Of a DNA stretch of 64,000 bases, positions 44,084-52,918 are shown piece after piece. This DNA comes from SZUA-430 sp964547645. GTDB taxonomy: Bacteria > Pseudomonadota > Alphaproteobacteria > Micropepsales > Micropepsaceae. The notes under the pieces were generated by a model that was not told the DNA's origin, made no database searches, and was given only the letters and a program-made list of their open reading frames with translations. A program made the translations under genes and the position numbers. How positions within the stretch are numbered: position 1 is the stretch's first letter; the number at the start of each line of letters is the position of its first letter. The DNA lies in contig CAZJOM010000005.1 in assembly GCA_964547645.1 (NCBI GenBank), forward strand, positions 1 through 64,000. The letters run 5' to 3'.

Positions 44084-45238
44084 TTACGCGATGGCGGCAA
44101 AGCCGCCCGTACGAATGCGATCTCCGCTTTCGTCGAGCGCTTGAGCGGCGGGCCGCGTTGCGGGATCCGCGGACGCCGAGAGCTTCATCGGATTGCCGGC
44201 AAGTTTGAGGGTGCCGGCGTCGGCGTCTTGCATGGTGACGACCATGTTGCGCGATAGAACGTGCTGATCCGCGAGGACTTGGGCGACGTTGTTGATGGGG
44301 CCGCAGGGGACGCCGGCGGCTTCGATCTTGGCGAGCCATTGGGCGGCGGGTTTTGTTTTGAGCGTGCGTTCGAGTTCTTCGGCCAGTGCTGCGTGGTTCG
44401 TGTTGCGCTGATCGTTGGTGGCGAAGCGCGGGTCGGTGCTCAACGCGGGTGCGCCGATGGCCTCACAGAGGCGGGCGAAGAGTTGGTTGTTGCCGGCCGC
44501 GATGATGATGGCGCTGTCGGCGGTTTGGAAGGCGGCGAACGGCGTGATCGAGGGATGGCGCGAGCCGATGGGGCCCGGCACAGTGCCGGTCGCAACGAAG
44601 CGGGCGATCGCGTTTTCGAGCAGCGCTACTTGGCAGTCGAGCATGGCGACGTCGATCTTCTGCGCCTCGCCGGTACGTTCGCGGTGATAGAGCGCCGCGC
44701 CGATGCTTGAAAGCGCGAAGAGACCGGCGGCGATGTCGCCGATCGACGTGCCGACGCGCGTCGGCGGGCCGCCGGGTTGACCGGTCAGGCTCATCACGCC
44801 GCCCATGCCTTGGACCACCATGTCGTAGGCGGGCTTTTCTTTGTAGGGGCCCGTGTGGCCGAAGCCAGAGATCGCGACATAGATCAATCTCGGAAAGCGC
44901 GCGTGCAGGCTGGCCCAATCGTAGCGGAGCTTCTCCATCGTACCGCCGCGGTAGTTTTCGACCAGGATGTCGGCCTCACCCAGCAGGCGCTCGAACACGG
45001 CGCGGTCGGCATCGGCTTTGAGGTCGAGCGCAATCGAGTGTTTGCCGCGGTTCAGCGACATGAAATATGCGGACTTGCCGTTTATGAAGGGGCCGATGTG
45101 GCGCGCATCGTCGCCGGTCTTCGGCGGCTCGACCTTGATGACGGTGGCGCCTTGGTCGGCCAGCATCATCGTGCAATAGGGGCCGGCGAGCACGCGGGTG
45201 AGATCGACGACCTTCAAGCCGCTATAGGGGCCGGTCAT
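44084..45238 (-). CDS. Class III CoA transferase (CaiB/BaiF family)
   Basis: A 384-residue CoA-transferase. GLKVVDLTRVLAGPYCTMMLADQGATVIKVE is the N-terminal signature, NRGKHSIALDLK follows, and the catalytic Asp lies in GTSIGDIAAGLFALSSIGAAL. The acyl donor and acceptor are not identifiable. It overlaps the DUF4169 gene by four bases, forming an operon with the two small proteins upstream. Confidence 0.92.
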   Translation of the reverse strand: MTGPYSGLKVVDLTRVLAGPYCTMMLADQGATVIKVEPPKTGDDARHIGPFINGKSAYFMSLNRGKHSIALDLKADADRAVFERLLGEADILVENYRGGTMEKLRYDWASLHARFPRLIYVAISGFGHTGPYKEKPAYDMVVQGMGGVMSLTGQPGGPPTRVGTSIGDIAAGLFALSSIGAALYHRERTGEAQKIDVAMLDCQVALLENAIARFVATGTVPGPIGSRHPSITPFAAFQTADSAIIIAAGNNQLFARLCEAIGAPALSTDPRFATNDQRNTNHAALAEELERTLKTKPAAQWLAKIEAAGVPCGPINNVAQVLADQHVLSRNMVVTMQDADAGTLKLAGNPMKLSASADPATRPAAQALDESGDRIRTGGFAAIA

Positions 45239-45423
45239 TCCGGCTTCTCGTCGTCGAGACGCTTACCTTCGATTTCGGCTTCCGCCTTTTTGCGGTCGGC
45301 GTCGCCCTTTTTGCGTAGGTGCTTCGGCGTGCCGAATTGCACGCGATTGTTCGCGGCGGTGCGTTCGGCCTCAGCCTTGGCGCGGGCTTTGCGGGCGCGA
45401 TTTAGATTGACGATTTCGGCCAT
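45235..45423 (-). CDS. DUF4169 family protein
   Basis: A 62-residue highly charged protein beginning MAEIVNLNRARKARAKAEAE with the middle motif VQFGTPKHLRKK. This is the DUF4169 pattern found in alphaproteobacteria, of unknown function. It overlaps the genes on both sides by one and four bases. Confidence 0.85.
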   Translation of the reverse strand: MAEIVNLNRARKARAKAEAERTAANNRVQFGTPKHLRKKGDADRKKAEAEIEGKRLDDEKPE

Positions 45424-45641
45424 CAGCTTTTCTTCCGGTAATGCGCCAGCACGAAGACGCGTAGCGCGCTGGACAAATTCTGACTGCGGCCGTCGCGTTT
45501 GTCGATCTCATCGACGAGTTGGGCGAGCGGGCGCTTCATTTCGGCGGCGATCTCGGTCAGCGCCTGCCAGAAATCGGCCTCCAGCGACACGCTGGTGCGG
45601 TGGCCGGAAATGGTGATCGAGCGTTTGAGTCTCACGGGCAT
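45423..45641 (-). CDS. Ribbon-helix-helix domain protein (RHH_4)
   Basis: A 72-residue protein with a ribbon-helix-helix fold: a beta strand KRSITISGHRTSVSLEADFW then helices ALTEIAAEMKRPLAQLVDEIDKR and NLSSALRVFVLAHYRK. This fits RHH_4 (DUF4170-associated) proteins, presumed DNA-binding. It is upstream of and coupled to DUF4169 and the CoA transferase. Confidence 0.82.
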   Translation of the reverse strand: MPVRLKRSITISGHRTSVSLEADFWQALTEIAAEMKRPLAQLVDEIDKRDGRSQNLSSALRVFVLAHYRKKS

Positions 45642-45674
45642 TGGGGCGGCGTAGGCGTTTGCAAGTGTCGTTCT

Positions 45675-47411
45675 CTACTCCGCCGCGAGTGCCATCGGCT
45701 TGCGCTGTGGGCCGCGGATGACTTTGCCGGGGCGTGGGGTTTGGAGTTCGCCGTTGCGGAAAGTGACTTGGCCGCTCTTGATCGTGGCGACGTAGCCTTC
45801 GGCTTTCTGCAGCAGGCGCTTGCCGCCGGCGGGCAAGTCAAACGCGAGCCAGGGTTTGCCGAGTTTCAACTTGGCGAGGTCGATCACGTTGACGTCGGCG
45901 AGATAGCCCTTCGCGAGCAGGCCGCGGTCTTGCATGCCGTAGAGCAGGGCGGTGTCGCGGCACTGGCGCTTGATTGCGAGTTCGAGCGGGATCGTGCCGC
46001 GGGCGCGGTCGCGCACCCAGTGCTGCAGCAGGAATGTCGGCGAGGCGGCATCGCAGATCGTGCCGCAATGGGCGCCGCCGTCGGAGAGCGAGATCACGGC
46101 GTCGTCGCGATGCAGCAAGCTCTTCACGAAATCCAGATTGCCGTCTGCGTAGTTCAAGAGCGGCATGTAGATGAAGCCGGTGCCGTCGTCCTGCATCAAG
46201 AGGTCGTACGCGTATTCATCGCCGCTGACGCCCTTCGCGGCGGCGCGTGCCATGATCGTTTCGCTTTGGCGCGGTTCGTAGTTGAACGCGTCGTCCATTT
46301 CGTACTGCATGAACCAACCTTTGGAGACGACCATGCGCAGTTCTCGGAGGTCGCCGTCCAGGTTCGGCTCTTCCGCGATGATGCGGGCGCGGAATGCCGG
46401 GTCGCGCAGTGTCTTGAGTTGCTGATCCCACGGCTTACCTTCGATTTCAGCCCATGAGGGGCGCAGGCGGAACGGGTTCACCGTGCCGCGCCAGGCCATG
46501 ATGACGCCGGTACCGCGCAGTGCGATCTGAGCGCGGATGTTTGCGCCCTTGGCGTTTTGCTCTGCCATTGACGACATTTGTTCTTGCCAGGGCAGTTCCT
46601 TGGCGATCGATTGCAGCATCGCGAAGGTCACGGGGAGCTTCGTCTCGCGGCTGAGTTCGCCCATCCATTCGAACTCGTTCCAATCGCGCTTCAGGTCCGA
46701 TGCCATTTCGAACACGCCGTAGCCGACGCGGCCCATGGCGCGGCCGATGCCGATGAGTTCTTCCTTCGTCGCGGTCGTGCCGGGGACGAGTTCGCCGTCG
46801 ACGGAGCGGTGCAGGATCGTGCGCGAGGTGGAGAAGCCGAGCGCGCCGGCGCGCAGGCCTTCCTCAACGATTTGCGACATGCGGGCGATGTCGGTTTCGG
46901 TGGGTTGCTCGTTGCGCGCGCCGCGTTCGCCCATCACGTAGGCGCGCACGGCGCCGTGCGGTACGTGCGTCGCGACATCGACGGTGCGCGGGAGTCCTTC
47001 GAGCGCATCGAGGTATTCGGGGAAGCTTTCCCAATTCCACTTCATACCTTCGGCGAGTGCGGTGCCGGGGATGTCTTCCACGCCTTCCATCAGACCGATC
47101 AGCCACTGATGGCGGTCGGGCCTCGCGGGCGCGAAGCCGACGCCGCAATTGCCCATCACGACGGTGGTGACGCCGTGCCAGCTGGAGGGCGCCATCTCAT
47201 CATCCCAGGTGGCCTGGCCGTCATAGTGCGTGTGCACATCGACGAAACCCGGGGCGACGATCATGCCCTTGGCATCGATCTCTTCGCGGCCGCGCGCGGT
47301 GACTTGGCCGACCGCGGTGATCTTGCCGCCGTCGATGGCGACGTCGCCGGTGAAAGGTGTCGAGCCTGAGCCATCGACGATGGTGCCGCCGCGGATGACG
47401 AGATCGTGCAT
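45675..47411 (-). CDS. N-acyl-D-amino-acid deacylase / D-aminoacylase family
   Basis: A 578-residue amidohydrolase. The metal-binding motif VDVHTHYDGQ is near residue 60, and IISLSDGGAHCGTICDAASP and a TLYG-like ALLYGMQDRGLLAKGYLADVNVID C-terminal composite-domain motif follow. The family hydrolyses N-acyl-D-amino acids; dihydropyrimidinase-like functions are possible. It is in line with the upstream VOC, fumC and sspB genes on the minus strand. Confidence 0.87.
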   Translation of the reverse strand: MHDLVIRGGTIVDGSGSTPFTGDVAIDGGKITAVGQVTARGREEIDAKGMIVAPGFVDVHTHYDGQATWDDEMAPSSWHGVTTVVMGNCGVGFAPARPDRHQWLIGLMEGVEDIPGTALAEGMKWNWESFPEYLDALEGLPRTVDVATHVPHGAVRAYVMGERGARNEQPTETDIARMSQIVEEGLRAGALGFSTSRTILHRSVDGELVPGTTATKEELIGIGRAMGRVGYGVFEMASDLKRDWNEFEWMGELSRETKLPVTFAMLQSIAKELPWQEQMSSMAEQNAKGANIRAQIALRGTGVIMAWRGTVNPFRLRPSWAEIEGKPWDQQLKTLRDPAFRARIIAEEPNLDGDLRELRMVVSKGWFMQYEMDDAFNYEPRQSETIMARAAAKGVSGDEYAYDLLMQDDGTGFIYMPLLNYADGNLDFVKSLLHRDDAVISLSDGGAHCGTICDAASPTFLLQHWVRDRARGTIPLELAIKRQCRDTALLYGMQDRGLLAKGYLADVNVIDLAKLKLGKPWLAFDLPAGGKRLLQKAEGYVATIKSGQVTFRNGELQTPRPGKVIRGPQRKPMALAAE

Positions 47412-47477
47412 GGGTGCGTTTCCTCAATATGTGTTTCGAGGGACGCTAGCAGAGGTCCAGCTATGTGCGAAGGGGAA

Positions 47478-47930
47478 CTAGCCAGGCGGCGTGAGCGGGC
47501 CGTCCTTGATTACCGCTAGGTTTCCCTTGCCCGGGATGAAGTTCGCTTCGATGCGAATGCCGTCGGGATCTTCAAAGAGGATCGAGTAGTAGTCAGGTGC
47601 CCACGGGCCGGTTTCAGGGGCGCGAATGATCTTGGCGCCCATCTCAACGACCGTCTTGTGCAGAGTATCGACATCGTCGCGCGCGCGAAGGCGAAAGCAG
47701 AAGTGATGCAAGCCGATGCGCCATTGATCGAAGCCGACGTCGGCGTGCGCCGTTTCGGACTCACGGATCACGATGCCGGTGCGTCCGCCGATGCAATAGA
47801 ATACACCCGGGCCGTCGTACTGGATCGTCATGCCGAATGTCTCGTGCAACAAGCGATAGTAAAATGGGCGGCTGCGCTCGACGCTGCGGACTGTCAACTG
47901 GATGTGTGCGATGCCGTTGAGGTCGATCAT
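47478..47930 (-). CDS. VOC-superfamily (glyoxalase/dioxygenase-like) protein
   Basis: A 150-residue single VOC module: IAHIQLTVRSVERSRPFYYRLLHETFG at the start and IGLHHFCFRLRARDDVDTL in the second half, then ILFEDPDGIRIEANF at the C-terminus. His and Glu metal ligands are present. ATG 47930 was chosen because it directly precedes the first VOC strand. It starts 13 bases after the fumC stop. Confidence 0.8.
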   Translation of the reverse strand: MIDLNGIAHIQLTVRSVERSRPFYYRLLHETFGMTIQYDGPGVFYCIGGRTGIVIRESETAHADVGFDQWRIGLHHFCFRLRARDDVDTLHKTVVEMGAKIIRAPETGPWAPDYYSILFEDPDGIRIEANFIPGKGNLAVIKDGPLTPPG

Positions 47931-47943
47931 TGCCCAGCCGGCT

Positions 47944-49335
47944 CTACTTCGGCCCCAGCATATCTTCCGGCCGGACGATGCGGTCAAAGTCTTCGCCGGT
48001 TATGACGCCGAGTTTGAGAGCTTCTTCGCGCAAGGTGGTGCCGTTTTTGTGGGCGGTCTTGGCGATTTTTGCGGCGGTGTCGTAGCCGACTTTGGGGGCG
48101 AGGGCTGTGACCAGCATCAGCGAGCGGCGCATCAGTTCGTCGATGTGTTTCTTGTTCGGTTCGATGCCGGCGACGCAGTGGTCGGTGAAGCTGACCGACG
48201 CGTCGGCGATCAGGCGCAGCGAGTGCAGAACGTTGTGAATGATCACAGGCTTGAAGACGTTGAGTTCCATGTGGCCTTGGCTGCCCGCGACGGTCACCGC
48301 CACGTTGTTGCCCATGACCTGGGTACAGGCCATGGTGAGCGCTTCGGCTTGGGTCGGGTTCACTTTACCCGGCATGATCGACGAGCCGGGCTCGTTCTCC
48401 GGCAGGATCAGTTCGCCGAGGCCGGAGCGCGGGCCTGAGCCCAAGAGGCGGATGTCGTTCGCGATCTTGAACAGCGATGCGGCCAGCGTGTTCAGCACGC
48501 CGGAGAATTCGACCATTGCGTCGTGGGCGGCGAGGGCTTCGAACTTGTTCTGCGCGGTGACGAAGGGGTAGCCGGTGATCTTCGACACTTCGTCGGCGAA
48601 GCGTTCGGCGAAGCCGGGAAGCGCGTTCAGGCCGGTGCCAACGGCGGTGCCGCCCTGAGCCAGCGGGTAGAGGCGGGGGAGCGAGGCGACGACACGTTCG
48701 ATACCCAGTTCGAGTTGGCGCGCGTAGCCCGAGAATTCCTGGCCGAGCGTGATCGGCGTCGCGTCCTGCAGATGCGTGCGGCCGATCTTGATGATCGATT
48801 GGAAGTCGTGCGCCTTCGAGAGCAGCGACGCGTGCAGGCGGCGCAGGCCCGGCATCAGGCGGCGATGTATCTCCAGCACGGTTGCGATGTGCATCGCGGT
48901 CGGGAAGCTGTCGTTCGACGATTGGCCGCGGTTGACGTGATCGTTCGGGTGCACGGGCTTTTTCGAACCCATCTCGCCACCCAGCATTTCGATGGCGCGG
49001 TTCGAGATCACCTCGTTCACGTTCATATTCGTCTGCGTGCCGGAGCCGGTCTGCCAGACGACGAGAGGGAAGTGATCGTCGAGTTTGCCCGTGATCACTT
49101 CGTCGGATGCTTTCGCGATCGCGTCGGCGATCTTCGGGTCGAGGTCTTTCAGCGCGACGTTTGCGATTGCGGCTGCCTTCTTGATGACACCGAACGCGTG
49201 GATCAGCGGCAGCGGCATGCGCTCGCCGCTGATCTTGAAGTTCTCGAGCGAACGTTGCGTCTGCGCGCCCCAGTACTTGTCGTTGGGAACGGCGACGGGG
49301 CCGAAGGTGTCGGTTTCGGTGCGGGTGGCGGTCAT
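47944..49335 (-). CDS. fumC: Fumarate hydratase class II
   Basis: A 463-residue citric acid cycle enzyme that converts fumarate to malate without iron. It starts MTATRTETDTFGPVAVPNDKYWGAQTQRS. The signature GSSIMPGKVNPTQ, the TNMNVNEVI region and the QMG...VNPTQAEAL loop are clear. ATG 49335 was preferred over an ATG five codons upstream. Confidence 0.95.
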   Translation of the reverse strand: MTATRTETDTFGPVAVPNDKYWGAQTQRSLENFKISGERMPLPLIHAFGVIKKAAAIANVALKDLDPKIADAIAKASDEVITGKLDDHFPLVVWQTGSGTQTNMNVNEVISNRAIEMLGGEMGSKKPVHPNDHVNRGQSSNDSFPTAMHIATVLEIHRRLMPGLRRLHASLLSKAHDFQSIIKIGRTHLQDATPITLGQEFSGYARQLELGIERVVASLPRLYPLAQGGTAVGTGLNALPGFAERFADEVSKITGYPFVTAQNKFEALAAHDAMVEFSGVLNTLAASLFKIANDIRLLGSGPRSGLGELILPENEPGSSIMPGKVNPTQAEALTMACTQVMGNNVAVTVAGSQGHMELNVFKPVIIHNVLHSLRLIADASVSFTDHCVAGIEPNKKHIDELMRRSLMLVTALAPKVGYDTAAKIAKTAHKNGTTLREEALKLGVITGEDFDRIVRPEDMLGPK

Positions 49336-49346
49336 GGGGGTGGGGT

Positions 49347-49847
49347 TCACTTCTTGCGGAACTTGTCGAGGCTAACGACCTCGCCCGGTTCGGGTTTCTT
49401 GGGTGGTTCGGATGGCGGCGCGGGCGGCTCGGGCTTTTGCTCTGCGACCGCCGGTTTGGCGGGGGCGGGGAGACCGGGCTTGGCGGCCGGCATTTGGGCG
49501 CGGAAGCCGAGTTCGAATTTCTGCGACGGGTCGTCGAAGAAGAGGACGGAGGTGAAGGGGATCACAAGCGTGGCCGGGAGCTTGTTGAAGCTGAGCGTGA
49601 CCTCGAACTTGTCGTCTTCAACCCGCAGGTTCGCATATTGGTGCTGCAGGACGATCTTCATCGCCTCCGGGTATTGCTCGCGCAGAAAGTCGGGCATTTC
49701 GACGCCCGGCGCCTGGGTGGCGAAGGCGATGTTGAAGTGATGCGAACCCATCACGCCGCCCTTGGCTGCGTGTTTGAGGGCGTCGCGCACGACACCGCGG
49801 AGCGCCTTGTCCACGAGCGCCTGATAGCCGATGAAATCTTTCGACAT
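49347..49847 (-). CDS. sspB: ClpXP adaptor SspB
   Basis: A 166-residue SspB-family adaptor that tethers ssrA-tagged proteins to ClpXP. The fold region runs MSKDFIGYQALVDKALRGVV through GSHHFNIAF and VEDDKFEVTLSFNKLPATLVIPFTSVLFFDDPS. A Pro/Ala linker leads to the C-terminal ClpX-binding tail VVSLDKFRKK. It is the alphaproteobacterial form with a short linker tail. fumC starts 11 bases after its stop. Confidence 0.92.
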   Translation of the reverse strand: MSKDFIGYQALVDKALRGVVRDALKHAAKGGVMGSHHFNIAFATQAPGVEMPDFLREQYPEAMKIVLQHQYANLRVEDDKFEVTLSFNKLPATLVIPFTSVLFFDDPSQKFELGFRAQMPAAKPGLPAPAKPAVAEQKPEPPAPPSEPPKKPEPGEVVSLDKFRKK

Positions 49848-49934
49848 AGGACAGGGTTTAGCGCCGCGGTCGGTGGCTCGCAAGGCTTGGATTTGCGCCC
49901 TTTCTGTTCCCTGTGGCAGATGCCTCTTGATTAT

Positions 49935-49970
49935 ATTCTATGGAATGTTTATTTATATTCCATGGAATAT
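49935..49970. promoter_or_regulatory. Two palindromic operators, probable MarR sites
   Basis: ATTCTATGGAAT (49935-49946, one mismatch from a palindrome) and the perfect 16-bp palindrome ATATTCCATGGAATAT (49955-49970) have centres 22 bp apart, two helical turns. A -35-like TTGATT (49927-49932) lies before them. They precede the three-gene operon that ends in a MarR gene. Confidence 0.65.
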
Positions 49971-49980
49971 GGAGAGCGCG

Positions 49981-50760
49981 ATGAACCGCGAGCATGAGTA
50001 TGGCGTTACGTTTGGGCTGACCGTGGTGCACGTCGCCTTGCTGTCGGTCGGGTTTTTGATCCTGGCGGATCAGTTTTCGTTTCCCGAGATTTTGCGGGCG
50101 AGTTCGGAGCAGCGGCTGGCGCTGTTCAGTCAGCATCAGGGCTTGATCGTGCCCGCGTACTACATGATGGGGCTGTCGGGGCTGACGCAGATCGCGCTGG
50201 CGGTGATGTTTCATCAGAGCTTTTCACGGGGCGGGAGCACTGTTTTGGTTGCCGCGTTGGTCGCGGGTGTGTTGGCGGGCGCCTTTCAACTGATGGGTTT
50301 CATGCGTTGGCCGATCGTGGTGCCGTATCTGGCGGAGCAGATGGCAGCTGCAACAACCCCGGAGATGCGCAACGTCGTCGGACTGCTGGAGGGCCTGCTC
50401 AATCGCTATGCCGGGATGATGATCGGCGAACATCTGGGGTTCCTGGCGCAAGGGATTTGGACCTTCCTAATAGGCGTCGCGATGCTGCGCGGACCATTGT
50501 TTGCTTCGCCCTACGGTTTCATTGGCATGGTGCTCGGAATTGCGATCGGCTTGAGTTCGCTGGAGCAGCTTGGCGGGCCGTTCGAGGCGATCGGGATGCT
50601 GTCGGCGCCGGCTTCTGCCGCGTGGCTCGGCTGGCTCTTGATGTGCGGCGTCTCGCTACTGCGCACGCGTGCCGACGGCGTGGGGCCGAAGTTCTTTTTG
50701 TTCTCGGCACTCGGCATGGTCATCGTCATGGGCGCGCTCGTGGCGCCGGCAATGGGTTAG
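49981..50760 (+). CDS. Hypothetical polytopic membrane protein
   Basis: A 259-residue membrane protein with about seven hydrophobic segments. No family was recognised. ATG 49981 follows GGAGAG at short spacing; ATG 49969 inside the second palindrome is the alternative. It heads an operon with an Acg-type nitroreductase and a MarR regulator and is preceded by two palindromic sites. Confidence 0.7.
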   Translation: MNREHEYGVTFGLTVVHVALLSVGFLILADQFSFPEILRASSEQRLALFSQHQGLIVPAYYMMGLSGLTQIALAVMFHQSFSRGGSTVLVAALVAGVLAGAFQLMGFMRWPIVVPYLAEQMAAATTPEMRNVVGLLEGLLNRYAGMMIGEHLGFLAQGIWTFLIGVAMLRGPLFASPYGFIGMVLGIAIGLSSLEQLGGPFEAIGMLSAPASAAWLGWLLMCGVSLLRTRADGVGPKFFLFSALGMVIVMGALVAPAMG

Positions 50761-50769
50761 GAGGTTCAC

Positions 50770-51915
50770 ATGGCTACGCGCAGGGCATTTCTTCGAGTTG
50801 CCGGGACATCTGCGGTCGTGTTGGCGGCGGGTGCGGTGGGGTTGACGCAATGCGATCCGATGCCGGAGGCGGCGGTCGAGGCATGGAAGGGGCCGCTGCC
50901 GTCGGTGAGTGATCCGCGGGTGCGGGCGTTGTCGTTCGCGCTGCTTGCACCCAATCCGCACAACAAGCAGCCGTGGATCGTCGATCTGCGTGAGCCCGGC
51001 GCGATCACGTTCATGTGCGATCGTTCGCGGTTGCTGCCGCAGACCGATCCATATTCGCGGCAGATCACGATCGGCTGCGGCGCGTTCTTGGAGTTGTTGC
51101 GGATGGCGGCGGCAGAGCAGGGGTTTCGTGCGGAGATCGCTGCGTTCCCGCAAGGCGACTGGCCTGAGAATGCGGTTGGCGATCAGCCGGTGTGCCGTGT
51201 GACGTTCGTGGCCGATACGGGGGTTGCGCGCGATCCTCTGTTTGCGCAGGTGCTGAAGCGGCGGACGAACCGCAATGCGTTCGACGGCACTACCGTGGCG
51301 GCACCCGATGCCGATGCCATTGGCGCGTCGCTCAACGGGTTGCCTGTGCGCTTCGGCTGGACGAGCGACGGGCGGCAGATCGCGCAGTTGGCGCAGATTG
51401 CGAAGCATGCATGGGATATCGAAGTGAAGAAAGACGCGACTTACAAGGAGAGCGTCGATGTTTTTCGTATCACCGGCGCGGAGATATCAAAACACCGCGA
51501 TGGGCTTTCGATGCACGGACCGTTCTTCTGGTGGGCGAACAAGCTCGGCTTCTTCACGCGAGAGAATGCGATGGAGCAATTCGGACGCGAGCAGGCGCTG
51601 ACGTTCATCGACCCGCAGCTTGCCGTGCGCGCATTTGGATGGATCGTGACGTCGACGAACGACCGGCGGGCACAGTTGGCAGCGGGCGCGGCCTATGTAC
51701 GGGCGAACTTGCAGGCGACGGCGCAGGGCCTCGCGATGCAACCGCTTAGCCAGGCGTTGCAGGAGTTTCCTGAGATGCTGCCGGTGCTCGCCGAGCACAA
51801 GCGCGCGCTGGGCTTGCCGGAGAGCGACACGGTGCAGATGTTCTTCCGAATGGGGCACGCCGCGCCGGCGGAGCCTGCGCCGCGACGGCCTCTTGACGCG
51901 ATCATGAGGGCGTGA
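50770..51915 (+). CDS. Tat-exported nitroreductase-like protein (Acg family)
   Basis: A 381-residue protein with a Tat signal peptide (ATRRAFLRVAGTSAVVLAAGAV). The following region LLAPNPHNKQPWIVDL and FMCDRSRLLPQTDPYSRQITIGCGAFLELL belong to the Acg/nitroreductase fold that binds FMN. A second domain half starts at about residue 165 (RRTNRNAFDG). The activity is unknown; export by Tat suggests a folded flavoprotein. The start follows GGAGGT. Confidence 0.85.
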   Translation: MATRRAFLRVAGTSAVVLAAGAVGLTQCDPMPEAAVEAWKGPLPSVSDPRVRALSFALLAPNPHNKQPWIVDLREPGAITFMCDRSRLLPQTDPYSRQITIGCGAFLELLRMAAAEQGFRAEIAAFPQGDWPENAVGDQPVCRVTFVADTGVARDPLFAQVLKRRTNRNAFDGTTVAAPDADAIGASLNGLPVRFGWTSDGRQIAQLAQIAKHAWDIEVKKDATYKESVDVFRITGAEISKHRDGLSMHGPFFWWANKLGFFTRENAMEQFGREQALTFIDPQLAVRAFGWIVTSTNDRRAQLAAGAAYVRANLQATAQGLAMQPLSQALQEFPEMLPVLAEHKRALGLPESDTVQMFFRMGHAAPAEPAPRRPLDAIMRA

Positions 51916-51928
51916 CGAAAACTGCGGC

Positions 51929-52393
51929 ATGGCACGTATCACCGAATCTCAAGCCGCGTTGGGTTGGCGTATCTTCAACTGGATCGGCATCATCAATCAG
52001 CTGTCCACGGCGCGCGCGTCGCGGACGCTGGCGGAATTGAAGCTGCCGTTTCCGCAGTTCGTCATGCTCAATCACTTCAGTCACCGGCCGAATGAGCCGA
52101 AGACGGTGACGTCGGTGGCGTCTGCTTTGCAGCAACCGCAGCCGGGGATTACGAAGACGGTGCAGAAACTCGTCGCGCGCAAATTTCTGAAAGTCGACCC
52201 GGCGCCGGGCGATGCGCGCTCGAAGCTGCTCACGATCACGCCGAAGGGGCTTGAGATTCAAGCACGCGCTATCGCCGCCTTCGTGCCGCAGTTCGCGGAG
52301 GTCTATACCGGCTGGGACGAGGCCGAGATGACCGACCTATTCGCCAAGCTCGACCGGCTCAAGGTGTGGCTGGATACGAAGGGGCGGGAGTAG
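51929..52393 (+). CDS. MarR-family transcriptional regulator
   Basis: A 154-residue winged-helix regulator; the DNA-binding unit is TVTSVASALQQPQPGITKTVQKLVARKFLKVDPAPGDARSKLLTITPKG. It lies 13 bases after the Acg-type gene, so it is co-transcribed. The two palindromes upstream of the operon are its probable sites, giving autoregulation. Confidence 0.88.
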   Translation: MARITESQAALGWRIFNWIGIINQLSTARASRTLAELKLPFPQFVMLNHFSHRPNEPKTVTSVASALQQPQPGITKTVQKLVARKFLKVDPAPGDARSKLLTITPKGLEIQARAIAAFVPQFAEVYTGWDEAEMTDLFAKLDRLKVWLDTKGRE

Positions 52394-52396
52394 GGC

Positions 52397-52918
52397 CTAT
52401 ACGTAGGCCGCGCCGAAGCGCCACCAGATGACGCCGAGGGTGATGCAGCCCATCAGATAGGTGACGAGGCGCAAGGGGACGAAGTTGAGGCCGATATAGA
52501 CTGCGGCGTGAAGCGCGCGCAGGGCGACGAAGAGCCAGGCCAGCGCGACCTGCGTACCGTCCCAGGTGCCGGTTTGCAGCATGAGCGTACAGACGACGTA
52601 GAAGAGTATCGGCACTTCCAGCAGGTTCATGAACGTGCGCGCCGGGCGCTCGACCCACTCAGGCGGGGAATTATCGGCGTAGGCACGGTAGTAGCCGATC
52701 GACGCGACGCCGCGGGCGACGGCGACGTTGCGATAGACGAACATCAACAGCCACACGAAAGCGGTTAGCGCGAAGAGCCCTAGGACCGGCTGGATGAGCA
52801 GGCGTGCGGTTTGTTCCGTCAATGTGGGTGCTGTCGCCATCGCGAACCAGAGCAGCACGAAGTAGCCGACGAGGAGAGCTGCTATGATTGCGTACTGGTG
52901 TAGCGGTGGTCGGGTCAT
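52397..52918 (-). CDS. MAPEG family membrane protein
   Basis: A 173-residue protein with four hydrophobic segments and the MAPEG motif RPARTFMNLLEVPILFYVV followed by FVALRALHAAVYIGLNFVPLR. The family covers glutathione transferases and eicosanoid enzymes; the bacterial role is unclear. It overlaps the upstream hydrolase by four bases. Confidence 0.85.
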   Translation of the reverse strand: MTRPPLHQYAIIAALLVGYFVLLWFAMATAPTLTEQTARLLIQPVLGLFALTAFVWLLMFVYRNVAVARGVASIGYYRAYADNSPPEWVERPARTFMNLLEVPILFYVVCTLMLQTGTWDGTQVALAWLFVALRALHAAVYIGLNFVPLRLVTYLMGCITLGVIWWRFGAAYV

